Source: Abelmoschus esculentus (lineage: Eukaryota > Streptophyta > Magnoliopsida > Malvales > Malvaceae). Taken from it: DNA of 64,000 nt. The translations under genes and the position numbers were made by a program. This document shows positions 47,354 through 58,023 of this stretch, piece after piece (positions within the stretch are counted from its first letter, which is position 1; each line of letters begins with the position of its first letter). Where the stretch lies: contig JAUCBN010000016.1 of the NCBI GenBank assembly GCA_035048815.1, forward strand, positions 1,418,501 to 1,482,500, given 5' to 3'. The notes under the pieces were generated by a model. The model was given only the letters and a program-made list of their open reading frames with translations. It had not been told where the DNA came from and did no database searches.

Positions 47354-48628
47354 TTAAATCCAACTGCTACCAGGAGCTACCTTCACTCCCCTATCCTTCA
47401 TTTCCATTCTCATTCTCTCAGCTTCCTCGTATCTTCCAACACTAGCATAAATCTTAGCCAATAGCACATAATTGGCTGCGTTAGATGGCTCTATCTCAAA
47501 CAAAGCTCTCCCAGCAATCTCAGCCAATTCGACTTCTCCATAGGTTCTACAAGCACCAAGTAACGCTCCCCAAGTCTTTGCAGTTGGTTTCACAGTCATT
47601 TCTTTAATAACTTTATAAGCCTCGTACAACTTCCCTGCTCTACTCAATGCATCAACTAAACAAGAATAATGATCGGCACTGGCTTCAACTTTGTAATCCT
47701 TACGCATTCTATCAAAATAATACAATGCTTCATCAGCTAACCCAGCATGGGTACAAGCTTTTAATACCCCGAGAAAAGTAATGTCATCAGGCCACACTTT
47801 CGCAAACTCCATCTGTTGAAAAACTTCCAATGCAGCCCTCGCCTCACCTTGTAAAGCATAAGCTGATATTAAACTACTCCAAGCAACCACATCTCTTTCC
47901 TTCATACACTGGAATACATTTCGCGCATTAACAAGACTTCCACATCGCCCGTAAGCTTCCACTAAACCACTTCTCAACTGCGGGTGAGGTTCAATGTTGC
48001 TTCGAAACGCGTAGCCATGAATTTCTTTAATCAAGCTTAATGCAGCTACGCCAAAACAAGCAGGTAATAAAGCAAGAAGGGTAATCAAATTCGGCTTCAA
48101 CCCCATTTTCTGCATCCTTCTATAAAACTCAATAGCCTTAAAAGACCCATCTTTCACTTCCGTCAAACCTGCTATGATGGCATTAAACGTCGACTCGGTC
48201 GGCTCAACATCCATAGACCGATACAGTTCTAATGCTTCTTCCATGTGGCCGGAGCGCGCGTGTAGAGAAATCATGGAACTCCAAGAAACGGCGTTTCGTT
48301 GAGGGATTTCGTCGAACAACTTGCGGGCAAAAGAGACGGAGAAGCATTTGCCATAAAAATCGATGAGAGCGCAAGCAACGAATTGGTTGGCGAGGAGTGC
48401 TGACTTGGTGGCATGAGCGTGAACAGAGGAGCCGAGTTGGGGGCGGTGACTGGCGGTACAGGATTTGAGAACAAGGGGGAAGACGAAAGGGTCGAGAGCG
48501 AGCGACGGCGAGGTTTGCATGGTGTGGAAGAGGGATAGGGCGTCGGAATGACGACCTTGGTTCACGTACGAGGTTAACTGTTTCGTTAAAGACAGTAATC
48601 GCATGTGGTTTGTAGAGTTGGAACTCAT
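47354..48628 (-). CDS. Pentatricopeptide repeat protein, E subgroup (At1g03510-like)
   Basis: Single exon, 424 residues, typical of plant PPR genes. The chosen start MSSNSTNHMRLL (48628) follows a TATA-like ATATAAAA at 48682-48689; an ATG upstream of it (48694) would overlap that box. PPR motifs repeat about every 31-36 residues: DPFVFPLVLKSC, VACALIDFYGKC, RNAVSWSSMISLHARSG, TESTFNAIIAGL, RSGLVEAYGRCG, RDVVAWSSLISAYALQGEA, DDITFLGVLKACTHAG, ADHYSCLVDALSRAGKL. The end has the E motif (AKTWGALLGACRTYGEVELAE to YEEAERMRMEMKDRGVKVAPGSSWI) and no DYW domain. Such proteins bind organelle RNA and many recruit the C-to-U editing machinery. The target site cannot be told by eye. No clear presequence is obvious, though Arg and Ser are frequent early. 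Confidence 0.93.
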   Translation of the reverse strand: MSSNSTNHMRLLSLTKQLTSYVNQGRHSDALSLFHTMQTSPSLALDPFVFPLVLKSCTASHRPQLGSSVHAHATKSALLANQFVACALIDFYGKCFSVSFARKLFDEIPQRNAVSWSSMISLHARSGHMEEALELYRSMDVEPTESTFNAIIAGLTEVKDGSFKAIEFYRRMQKMGLKPNLITLLALLPACFGVAALSLIKEIHGYAFRSNIEPHPQLRSGLVEAYGRCGSLVNARNVFQCMKERDVVAWSSLISAYALQGEARAALEVFQQMEFAKVWPDDITFLGVLKACTHAGLADEALYYFDRMRKDYKVEASADHYSCLVDALSRAGKLYEAYKVIKEMTVKPTAKTWGALLGACRTYGEVELAEIAGRALFEIEPSNAANYVLLAKIYASVGRYEEAERMRMEMKDRGVKVAPGSSWI

Positions 48629-48681
48629 GTCTCGATGCCTCAAATGCCAATGTTCAGACCATAAGAAGTTAAAGACTGTTT

Positions 48682-48689
48682 TTTTATAT
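48682..48689 (-). promoter_or_regulatory. TATA-like box of the PPR gene
   Basis: Minus strand ATATAAAA about 55-60 bp upstream of the chosen start codon. Confidence 0.45.
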
Positions 48690-48790
48690 GGCAAAATAAA
48701 TAGACTGTTTTTATTTTATTTATTACTAATTATAATAGTCTAGGTTATACATAAACCATCCCAATGTTTTCATTTTTTTTTTTTTTGCAG

Positions 48791-49859
48791 ATCATCATGG
48801 ACCCCAAAAAGTTAACTGTTGGCAAGAGCCAATGAACCCAGCTAAATTGAAGGAAGAACATGTCAGTTTGTTTCTTTTCATGATTTATATTTCAATTTCC
48901 CACATCATTTCTTCCCTTATTTCCAGTTTGGTGATATATTAATGTATTATCTATGCTGTCTCCATTGCCAATGCTAGCTTTCATTTATTTCAAGTTAAGT
49001 TTGGGCTGCTGTTAGATTACAGCATACACACTGATGTTCTTTTTACTTCCTATTTTACTATGTATAAGTTCATAGGCACTGTTTCTCAATCTGTTTAATG
49101 ATATTGTCAAAAATGCGGAAACTTCATTAACCTTATTGAATGATTTCACAGTTTGTTATCGTTTCGTTAACCGGTCGGGGTCTGCTTTTCTATGGCGGAT
49201 ACAAGTTCTTAACCATAGGCAAAGGCAAGAAGGAAGAGGTATGTTTATATACTTTGAACTTTGCTTGCCATTAGAATCGAGTCTGCAACTTTTGCATTGC
49301 CAGTGTTTTGATAGGAGTCAAGAACGGCAGTCTAGAACTATGTTACCTGGAGTTGAGGTGTATGAGTCCAAGACAAGCATGCTCAAATTTTCTAAAGTTA
49401 AGTGATATATTGGGAGGATCATACTGATATAGGCTGGAAATTTCTTTTCAAGAGAATGCCATCAGTCAATGTTTGTTGTGGATTTTCTGTTTATGTCCCA
49501 TTTTGCTATATGTTTCTGTTGGTCAATGTTAAATTTTACAACATGTTTTAAGGTTGTCCACCCGCACTAAGTTCGCTAAACCTCATGGTATGAATATTAT
49601 TTACCTGCAGCAAATGCTAGATTGTGGTGGAAAACCATGGTTACTTTATATACTGTATTAGCTCATGTTTACTACTTGGAGCTCAAGTGCAGTATTGTCC
49701 TCCGTCAGCCATCGGCATGTTGAACGGATGGGCTCTAATCCTATTTCATTCAGCTCTAACTAGTAATAGATTCAGATTGCACATTATTGTAGTGTGTCGT
49801 GGCTTCTCATTTTGAGTTTTTTCTTGTTGCAGAATGCAATGGAAAAGGCAAAGAAATGA
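48791..49859 (+). CDS. Small membrane protein gene, 5' exon not found
   Basis: Three exons can be joined in phase: 48791-48861 (HHGPQKVNCWQEPMNPAKLK), 49152-49238 (FVIVSLTGRGLLFYGGYKFL, then TIGKGKKEE) and 49833-49859 (NAMEKAKK, stop). Each has proper GT-AG borders, including a long poly-T tract before the first acceptor. The joined piece is about 61 residues with one short hydrophobic helix and a Lys-rich tail. It resembles small plant proteins of unknown function, perhaps organellar, but I cannot name the family. The first exon, with the start codon and one leading base, is not visible in the 160 bp before the PPR gene. So this is either a gene with a hidden first exon near or inside the PPR locus, or a 5'-truncated pseudogene. 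Confidence 0.6.
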
Positions 49860-50106
49860 GGTTGGAGCTTTTAATGTTTACAAGATTCCCAGTAATAATG
49901 TGTGGCTGGAACCTTGATGTCCTTGGGATATTGCTTTTAGCCTTTTACTTTTGATGACAAGTTCATAACTTCATGTTCCCCAAGAGAATGATGAATGAGC
50001 AAAATTAGAGGTTAGTTTCTGTGAACACACTGCATGATTTGTTGGCTAGTCCTGTTGATTTAGGAAGTTGCAGTTTTGAGGATTCAAAATCTGTTGACGG
50101 ATTTAG
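49860..50106. other. 3' flank of the small membrane protein gene
   Basis: No further feature. Confidence 0.4.
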
Positions 50107-50292
50107 GAAGTTCGTTTGTGTTCGTTTATCATATTAACGAACGAATATGAACAGACACGAACAAGCTACATTCTTTAGTGAACGAACACGAACAAAAAAT
50201 TTTGTTCGTGTTCGTTCGTTTATTCGGTTAAAATTAAACGAACGAATAAGAACATATCTTCGTTCGTGTTCGTTCGATTCTTTTACAGCCCT
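50107..50292. repeat. Nested GAAC/GTTC palindromic repeat, MITE-like
   Basis: A dense array of GTTCGTTTA, GAACGAAC and ACACGAAC words in alternating orientation. The centre is a near-perfect hairpin: an 18-bp arm GAACGAACACGAACAAAA and its complement separated by 2 bp (about 50200-50237). A second inverted pair (GTTCGTTTAT..ATAAACGAACGAATAAGAAC-like) surrounds it. It ends in TTTTACAGCCCT, an ending I associate with a common plant repeat. It lies 270 bp upstream of the LTO1 gene. No coding content. Confidence 0.7.
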
Positions 50293-50510
50293 ATAATTAA
50301 CTATACTTTTTGAATTGAACTTTCTACGTCAAAAAGACTCAAAAACTGACCAAATATTTAAAAAATATATATAAATAATCATAAGTTATCATTCCAGTAA
50401 TTTACTCATATTATAATTATATTTTTATTTCAACGTCTTAATCCAAACAAGTAATTGTAGCCCATTGGGCCAAAGTAAGGCTTCCAGCCCATTATACTTC
50501 GAATCACTCG
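50293..50510. other. Promoter region of LTO1
   Basis: AT-rich DNA between the palindromic repeat and the TATA box of the next gene. Confidence 0.4.
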
Positions 50511-50520
50511 TATATATATT
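50511..50520 (+). promoter_or_regulatory. TATA box of the LTO1 homologue
   Basis: TATATATATT about 50 bp upstream of the ATG at 50561. This argues that the upstream in-frame extension is not translated. Confidence 0.6.
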
Positions 50521-50560
50521 TAAAAGAGCAGCTGTCCAAAATCTAAGTTTACAAAGTGCC

Positions 50561-50974
50561 ATGGATTCTGCCGACGATATTTTCGATTCATCGCTAAATC
50601 TAGAAGAAACCCATTACCAAGAAGGTTACAAAGAAGGCTACAACCACGGCATAACGACCGGCAAGGAAGAGGGAAGGGAAGTGGGTCTCAAAACGGGCTT
50701 CGAAACAGGCGAAGAACTCGGTTTCTACAAGGGCTGTGTCGATGTCTGGAACTCCGCTATCCAAATCGATTCGACCCGGTTCTCCGCTCGAGTTCAAAAG
50801 AATATTAAGCAGATGCAGGAACTAATCCAGAAGTACCCTGTTATGGATCCGGAAAACGAGAACGTCCAAGATATAATGGAAGATTTGAGGCTTAGGTTTA
50901 GGGTTATACGTGCAGCTTTGGGTGTTAAATTGGAATATAACGGATACCCAAAACCTAAAGACATCGAATTTTGA
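50561..50974 (+). CDS. LTO1: LTO1/ORAOV1 homologue with Yae1 N-terminal deca-GX3 motif
   Basis: Single exon, 137 residues, starting MDSADDIFDSSLNLEETHYQ. Residues about 17-58 hold the deca-GX3 signature, Gly every fourth position (YQEGYKEGYNHGITTGKEEG, then REVGLKTGFETGEELGFYKG), the hallmark of Yae1/LTO1 proteins. The C-terminal half is helical and charged, with VMDPENENVQDIMEDLRLRFR. In yeast and human, LTO1 with YAE1 bridges the cytosolic Fe-S assembly machinery to the ABC protein Rli1/ABCE1, needed for ribosome recycling. The same role in plants is inference from homology. Yeast LTO1 has a C-terminal Trp for the targeting complex; this protein ends in DIEF, which may differ. The gene is tightly followed by an unrelated gene on the same strand. 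Confidence 0.9.
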   Translation: MDSADDIFDSSLNLEETHYQEGYKEGYNHGITTGKEEGREVGLKTGFETGEELGFYKGCVDVWNSAIQIDSTRFSARVQKNIKQMQELIQKYPVMDPENENVQDIMEDLRLRFRVIRAALGVKLEYNGYPKPKDIEF

Positions 50975-51301
50975 TTTCAGCTACTCTGTTTTTAGGTATT
51001 CTGATGTGAATGCCACTGTTGTTGTTTTCTTTTTCTTTTCCCCTAATTTGGTGTTGTAAATGCAGTTTTGTCGATTAATCAGTTTTAAGTAGTATTAAAG
51101 TTTCAAGCTTGATCTGTTTCTCATTTAAATATGCATTTTCCCCCATTTAATTTGTTTGTCAATGTAGGCTGGAGTGCTGGTCCCCACTCTTTACTTAAAC
51201 TGTGGCTAAATGTTTGCCTTTTATCTCATTTTATCATCTCTATCTATTCCCTTATTCTTATGGCAGATCTTAAGCAAGTGTAAAGAGGAGGGGAAGCAAA
51301 G
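50975..51301. other. Spacer between LTO1 and formiminotransferase-like gene
   Basis: 3' flank of LTO1 and probable leader of the next gene; an AG acceptor near 51264 (GGCAG) could end a leader intron. Confidence 0.4.
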
Positions 51302-52685
51302 ATGTTGAACAAGATGCTGGCTTGTGGCAAGGTGTACATTTCCGAGAGCCAAAATAGGGTGGCTTTGGAATCGATAGAAAGAGCTGCCAAGCTATTCCCT
51401 GAGTCTGCTATTGTGAATAAGTTCATAGATGTTGCTTATAATAGAGTTGGGTATACAGTTGTCTCCAGATTGAATCCAAAACCAGCTCAAGATTCGTGTC
51501 CTTTAAAAGATACAGTGTTTGCCATTGTTAAGTCTGCTTTGGAAACCATAGACTTTGAGTTGCATTCTGGAACTCATCCTCGACTTGGAGTTGTTGATCA
51601 TATATGTTTTCACCCCTTGGCAAATGCTTCCTTGGACCAGGCAGCTCTGATTGCAAAGTCTTTGGCAGCAGATATTGGCTCTAAACTTGAAGGTTTTGTC
51701 CTTTTGAATCAAATGTTATTTAGATATTCCCAGTATTAGTTAGACTAGTGAGTGGAACTTCGGAATATGATTTAGCCAAAAAAAAAATGTTGGTTTGCTA
51801 TGTCTATGTGAATAGTGTGATTTTTTACCTCCCTGGAGGAAGTTATCGCCTTTTTTACTCAACTAATCTGTAGGATTCCAGTCAGGCATTGAGATTGATA
51901 AATTTTAAATATGCTATATGATTCATTTATATAATTCTGTTTAGTTTTTTCTTCTCTAATTTTGCTTCATTATATAATCTTTGTTGCCTACCCTGATTGG
52001 AAATTGAAAGGTGCTACGGAAGAATCCAAGTTATGCATATATTTGCATTTTCCTTAGTCTCTTCTTTTGTGTGTGTTGTTTCAAACTACATGGGATTGTT
52101 TGGTATTATTTACCCTTTTGCTCCTAAAAAATATATTACCTTTCATGTTGTGAATGACCTTGAATGTTAAGTGCAGTACCTACATTTCTTTATGGAGCTG
52201 CCAATGAGAAGGGAAGGTTGCTTGATTCTATCAGAAGAGAACTCGGTTATTTCAAGCCTAATTCAGGCACTATTCTATGGTCTGGAGGGTCTAAATCAGA
52301 GTCCTTGTCACTGAAGCCTGATGCAGGTCCTGCTCAAGTTTCTCCAACAAAAGGAGTTATTCTAATTGGAGCCACTCATTGGGTTGCTAACTACAATGTC
52401 CCTGTGTTCTCAACCGATATTGCAGCTGTTCGTAGGATGGCAAAACAAGTAAGTGAGAGAGGAGGTGGACTTCCTTCTGTGCAAGCGATGGGGCTTGCAA
52501 ACAGTAATGGTGTGACTGAGGTGGCTTGTAATTTGTTGGAACCAAGTAAAGTGGGAGGAGATAGAGTTCAGGTCGAAGTTGAGAGGCTTGCAAAGGAAGA
52601 GGGTTTGCGTGTAGGGCAGGGCTATTTCACCGATCTTACACCGGATCAGATTACGGAAAGTTACATGAAGTTGAGTTCTCATTAA
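51302..52685 (+). CDS. Formiminotransferase N-terminal-like protein (At2g20830-like)
   Basis: Exon 1 is 51302-51692 and exon 2 is 52177-52685, joining as LE|VPTFLYGAAN to 299 residues. The fold is the N-terminal subdomain of glutamate formiminotransferase: ACGKVYISESQNRVALESIE, NRVGYTVVS, RLGVVDHICFHPLANASLDQ, PTFLYGAANEKGRLLDSIRR, VNYNV-like WVANYNVPVFSTDI and RRMAKQVSERGGGLPSVQAM. The animal enzyme transfers a formimino group between formiminoglutamate and tetrahydrofolate; plants are not known for that histidine breakdown route, and the plant proteins keep only the transferase-like half. Real substrate is unknown, though a folate link is plausible. The start MLNKMLACGKVYISE fits family members. 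A damaged paralogue lies 320 bp downstream. Confidence 0.92.
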
Positions 52686-53008
52686 AGGATAAAATCTGGT
52701 CTTGGAGGTATTTTTTTTTTTCTATTCATGTGTCTCGGTTTATACTCTTGCCTCGCAAATACATTTCGATCAACAATAAAATACATGATTTATGTCGGAA
52801 GGCTGCTTGTTGTTTGAACTCATTTCTGCGTAAATATTAGTTAATCTTGGTTTGACATTTAGTTGCTCTTGAATTGTTTTGAAAAGAGAAGATTGCAATA
52901 TTAAAACAATGGTTTAACTAGCATAATCATCACTCTTAATGGTGTACCTTCACAAATTATCTGTTTTTTCCCTTTAATTTGTTCATATACCTAAAATGAC
53001 AGCAGGGG
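52686..53008. other. Spacer between formiminotransferase-like gene and its broken paralogue
   Basis: 3' untranslated region and spacer. No separate feature. Confidence 0.4.
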
Positions 53009-53421
53009 TTGTTCTATTTATTGCCCTTTGCAACAAATTGTCTTGGCTATGGTCAAGGCCGCATATGGAAACATAAACCTCGAACTGCATTCCGGTACGT
53101 ACCCTTGCTCGGTGCGGTCGATGACATTGTTTTACATCCCTTGGCTTGGGCATCCTTGGATGAAGCAGCTTGGCTTGCCAAGGCTATAGGCTATAGCAAT
53201 GGATGTACAATGTACCCGATATGTCAACAGACGTCTCGGCGGTTCGTCGCATTGCGAGGATGGTGAGTGCTAGTGGGGGTGGTCTCCTGACGGTCCAATC
53301 ATTGGGTCTGGTCCATGGAGAAAATTCGTTAAGATCGCTTGCATTCCTTCTAGAGACGAATCGGGTCGGCGCAGAAAGAGTCCAATCACGAGTCGAGATG
53401 GTTGCTTCCAAGAAAGGTTAA
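53009..53421 (+). pseudogene. Broken formiminotransferase-like paralogue
   Basis: Contains pieces in different frames: NINLELHSGT near 53070, LLGAVDDIVLHPLAWASLDE with AAWLAKAIG at 53105-53195, then MYNVPDMSTDVSAVRRIARM with SGGGLLTVQSLGLVHG to the end. The start of exon 1, the whole PTFLYGAAN...GATHW block and the C-terminal GYFTD segment are missing. Its words differ from those of the neighbour (GLVHGENS against GLANSNG), so it derives from an older second paralogue and not from a fresh copy of the intact gene. Confidence 0.85.
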
Positions 53422-56208
53422 ATCATTCTAATCGTAAACCTTAAAGTTTACACAAATTTATATATTAAAGTATTTTTCATTTATATCTATATCTATATAT
53501 AGAATTGGACCCTTTCTTTAAAACACATTCTTTAAGCTTAAATCCCAAAAGGGCCATCCAATACTTCCCAATGCCTAACTATTACCACCTTCCCAACTAA
53601 AGCCCAAGAGATTTCATCAATTTAAACCCCATTATCTATTGAAAAATATAGTGTTTCAAGTTCAAGAAAGTGGTACAGTGCAGAAGAATATATGACTAAT
53701 AATGATGAATCCTGCCATTTATTTCATCAAAACAAATGAATAGAAACAAATAAAGAGGTCAGGCTAGGCAATGGGGATGGATTAAGCTCGGCAGTAGTTC
53801 CCCCATTGGCCTGGAGGCTGGAGCAGTGCTACTGCCTACTGCACCAAATTAAAATCACAAGAAAAAATCTGAAGATACAGACATGATGATAGCTGCCGAG
53901 GATGCTTCAAAACATTACTAAAAGCTGAGTATACACTGTTCCCTTACACGTTCAGATGCGCATAAAATCTTTCCCACTTTGTGCAGAACCCTTACAGCTT
54001 TTGCAGCCTGACACTACGCATTACAGTACAAAAGTGCCAACCATTTTCCCCACAATAACCTATCTGCTCTCTAACTTCAACGCCTCCCTAAATCAAATTC
54101 TTTAGCACTCAATCCAACAAACGTGAACATAATGAAGAATAAATTGCCAAGTTGGTGGCCACTAATCAAACCCAAAAATCCAATGAAACTTCAAAGAATA
54201 AGGCACTAGACTAGAAAAGCTAAATGTAGTGTGTGTATTTCTAAATGGTAGGCCAACTATGGAAGATAAAATTGGAAGTGGTCCTTCCGGGTCAGATATC
54301 CAGCGTTGAACTCAAACCCAAAGCTACCTCAGCTCAGTAAACTTGAAGCAAACTCTGTAGCTGAGTTGACCTCCCGGCACCCACGGCCTCTCTCCATGTG
54401 CCAAAAGTCATTCACAAAGCTTTAGTCTTGTTTCGTGGCGCCGATTTCGTATGCCTTAGTTGTTCTGAAGTGGAAAAAAGGCAGCAATCATTGTAATCAA
54501 CAACATGATGAGCATCATCTTAGGCACAACAATAATTGAATGACACACTTGTTCCGGTCATAATCGGTAGTTGATCGATTATCGTACTCTTTTTCATCTC
54601 CGTCATTAGTTCCTACGAGACTTTTCCAACCAATATTTCTCCGCGTGTACTCGTATCCAGACAAAGATTTCAAAATTTAAAATTCTTTGAGCATTCATGA
54701 TCAACCTTATCAAACAACTATCACATCCTTTACAAGATAGTCGTCCAGTCTACCTCTACGGGTGCTATACAGACACATTCATCATATCCTATGAAGCTTA
54801 ACCTTGTCACTAACTCAACAAATGAGATATGAACTCAAGTTTTGTTTTGTCATGAAATGAATTGCTAGAAACAAAGACAGGAAGTATAGAATATATCTGC
54901 CTGAGCAGCGGCACAAGATATGTGTAGATTTCCAAAGGCCGCGAATTATGCATGGGAGGACATAACTGCTACCAACACAAGATCTTGTAGGATTTTGAAG
55001 ACAGGAAAATGGAATCCAAATCATACATAAAGCTGAAGCAAGGAGCCAGACACGCCATGAATCAAGGTAACAGCAAACGGCTGAAACAACGCCTATGAAC
55101 CCTGAAGATGCCAGAATTTTCATTCCTGACATCCCTAACCCTGTCGTTTTTCTTAGATTGAGAGGAATATTGTTGAGCACTGCAACGTGAAGAGACATGT
55201 AGCATGGGGACGAGTTCATGCACTCTACACAACGTAATGATCATTCGGTTCATAAAAAAAATTACAGTAAAGAATTCGAGCATGCGTACTTTGGAACTTT
55301 GGGAATTGGGGAGAAAACAATAATCTAAAGTTCATATTTATTCCCGCTAGCTAGCTTGAAGTCTGAACCTGTGTATTTTATTTAAGGCCCTGCCCTAAGC
55401 TAGAAACTGTATTTACATTATGCTATAAATAATAAATTTGAGCTTTAACAGTTAAACTATGGAGTTTAAGTAAAGGAGTATACTCTCCATCATTAAACAT
55501 TGATCGTTCAGTTACTGTGCTGATATTACTGGCGCTCGAATCTATGACTTCTAAAACAACAATACAATAATCGTTCCCTTAACCATTGAAATTAGATGGC
55601 TCGTGCCTTCTCTTTTATTTTTATTTTTTAAAAAGTTTATTTATATATATTATTTCTCATACACTAGTGGATTGATAAGTGGGACACTTTCACTCCTTTG
55701 GTATTTTTTATATAAACTATTGAAATGATCGGTTTTGTTTTATAAGTGGTCACTTTTTTATCAATTAAAAAATTATATTTTAATAATTTATACGATTGAT
55801 TTATTATATTTTGATTACTTAAGTTATTGAGAATATTCTTTTTAATTAACATGTTATGTTATTAAAACTATTATATATTAATAATTTAATGATTAAAATA
55901 TAATAAAAAATAATTTCAATAATCAATATAATAAATCAATAGCATAAATTGTCAGAATATTTTGTTTATAATCCAGGACCCAAAATAATACTTATGAAAT
56001 AAGTAGTTTCTTTTGATAGCTTACCCCTCTCAAGAATAAGATTTCTGTCTTGAAGTTATGATAAATGTAATTTTTAAAAACTAGAATTATACTTTTACCC
56101 TAACATTCTTTACTCGATAAAAATATAAAGTAAAAAATATATTTAAATAGATATTTTTGATTGATTTGTCCTATGAGGTAAATGCATTAAAAAGGGATAA
56201 ATTTTAAC
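53422..56208. other. Unassigned region, partly less AT-rich
   Basis: 53690-55330 is clearly less AT-rich than typical spacer here and carries small hairpins (GGCAGTAG 53790-53797 with CTACTGCC 53829-53836). The longest open frame (minus, 54815-55219, 134 codons) shows no family I recognise and no supporting exon pattern. It could be untranslated exons, a non-coding RNA or an old gene. 55330-56208 is AT-rich spacer. Confidence 0.35.
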
Positions 56209-56955
56209 GGATGGTGCCGCTACGGTTGGTGTCAAATCGTTTTGGGCAAAAACGTACTAATAGCTTATATGCCATGGGAAGGTTACAATTTTAAGGATGC
56301 GATACTCATTAGCGAGCGTCTAATATATGAAGATATTTATACTTGTTTTCACATACGAAAATATGAAATTCAGACTCATGTGACAAGCCAAGGTCCTGAA
56401 AGAATCACTAATGAAATACCGCATCTAGAAGCCCATTTATTCCGTAATTTAGACAAAAATGAAATTGTGATGCTGGAATCTTGGGTGGAGACGGGCGATA
56501 TTTTAGTAGGTAAATTAACGTCTTAGGTGGGAAAAGAATTATCGTATGCTTCAGAAGATAGATTATTATGGTCCATACTTGGGATTCAGGTATCTAGAAA
56601 AATTACTACTAGGTGAGAGGGGTCGAATCATCGATGTGAGATGGATCCAGAAAAAGGGGTTCTAATTATAATCCAAAAAAGATTCATGTATATATTTCAC
56701 AGAAACGCGAAATCAAAGTAGGCGATAAAGTAATCGAAAGACATGAAAATAAAAGGATTATTTCAAAAAATTTACATAGACTGGATATGTCTTATTTACA
56801 AGACGGAAGACCTATTGATATGGTCTTCAACCCATTAAGAGTACCTTCATGAATGAGTATAGGACAAATATTTGAATGCTCGCTTGGGTTAGCAGAGAGT
56901 CTACTAGATAGACATTATCGAATAACACAATTTGATGAGAGATATGAACGATGAG
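56209..56955 (+). pseudogene. rpoB: Nuclear plastid DNA insert: rpoB fragment
   Basis: Encodes a stretch of the plastid RNA polymerase beta subunit: MPWEGYNFKDAILISERLIY, EDIYTCFHIRKYEIQTHVTS, EIPHLEAHLFRNLDKNE, SWVETGDILVGKLTS, then broken pieces matching ILGIQVS, RWIQKRG-like, DMVFNP and DERYE. The order follows plastid rpoB. Frameshifts, small deletions and several stops occur after 56526, and the segment starts and ends mid-gene within AT-rich nuclear DNA. A functional plastid rpoB encodes over 1000 residues, so this is a decayed nuclear insert (NUPT). Its composition matches plastid coding DNA better than its neighbours. Confidence 0.93.
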
Positions 56956-58023
56956 AATAATCCATAATATATATTTAGATATTTAACTTTTTAAATCTAT
57001 GATATATTCGAATAACATATATTTTAAATATAATAAAATTCAAATTTATAATTCTTTTTAATTTTCGAGAAAAGTAAAAGGAAAGAATAAATTCTATTCT
57101 ATATATGAAAAATACTACCCTGTGTCTAGTTTTTTTGTCCACAACAGATGTCCTGTTGGAGTGTCTGGCCTGGCAAGGTTCATTTATACATCTGCAGCCT
57201 GTAGTGTGACGCAATGCCAGAAATGAAGTGAGATGCGGACGATGCCTGAGACAGGGAAATCGTAAGGTTTTTTTCACTGGAAAAACACAGAGGCCTTTGC
57301 ATCGGAAAAAGGGAAAATTAAAAAAAAAATGGCAAAATTAGATTACTCTATAAATATGAAGCCCTCCAACACTAATTTCAATAAACATGTCTCCTTTACC
57401 AGGAGAGGGATTTTCCCATAAAACAAAGGCTAGGCTACTGAAACCAAAAGCCAAAGCCAAAGCCAAACCCCTACTCGACCCTCAATGTCATGTCATATCA
57501 TATCATGCGACTAACATTTTATTTATAACTATTTATATTCGATTTATTAACTATTTAATTTAAATTAATTTTATTTTTAATTTGTATTTTACTAAGCCAA
57601 CTGGTTTGGTAATGGTAGCTACTATGCCTTTAACCCTTCTCTTGTCATTCACTCGTCTCTCTCAACGGCCCACGACATTTGTTTAATTGTTTCCTCTTTA
57701 GCCAGCTCATTCACAACCCCAAATACACACAACTCCAGCACCAAACTCAACCCTTCCATCTCTCTCTAGTTCAACGTATTCTCCACCAGATCTCCGGGAG
57801 TAATCCCATAAAGATGCGACCTTCTCCACCCCTTCCCTTGTTTCAGACTATAGACCTGTTATAAAACCGACTTACAACGTTACCCATATTCGATTTCTCT
57901 ATTCTTTGGGGTTTCTGGGCTCACTTTCTTTTCGGGAAACCTAATAAGGAGACGAGTGTTTCAGCGTTTGTTTGTTTGATAGCGTCTAGGGGAGAGGGAG
58001 GGGGATCTTGTTAGAGAGAGAAA
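56956..58023. other. Upstream region and leader of the ULTRAPETALA gene
   Basis: 56956-57110 is AT-rich. 57110-57300 is an unassigned, more balanced patch. A (AAAGCC)n-like run is at 57447-57466. From about 57600 the sequence is CT-rich, as is common in plant 5' leaders. Confidence 0.4.

Noticed and set aside
48629..48694. N-terminal extension of the PPR protein
   Set aside because: It overlaps a TATA-like box and adds no presequence or PPR motif.
50465..50560. N-terminal extension of the LTO1 homologue
   Set aside because: It has no ATG start and contains the TATA box.
53009..53421. Functional second formiminotransferase gene
   Set aside because: Frame changes and loss of core segments leave no way to build a complete protein.
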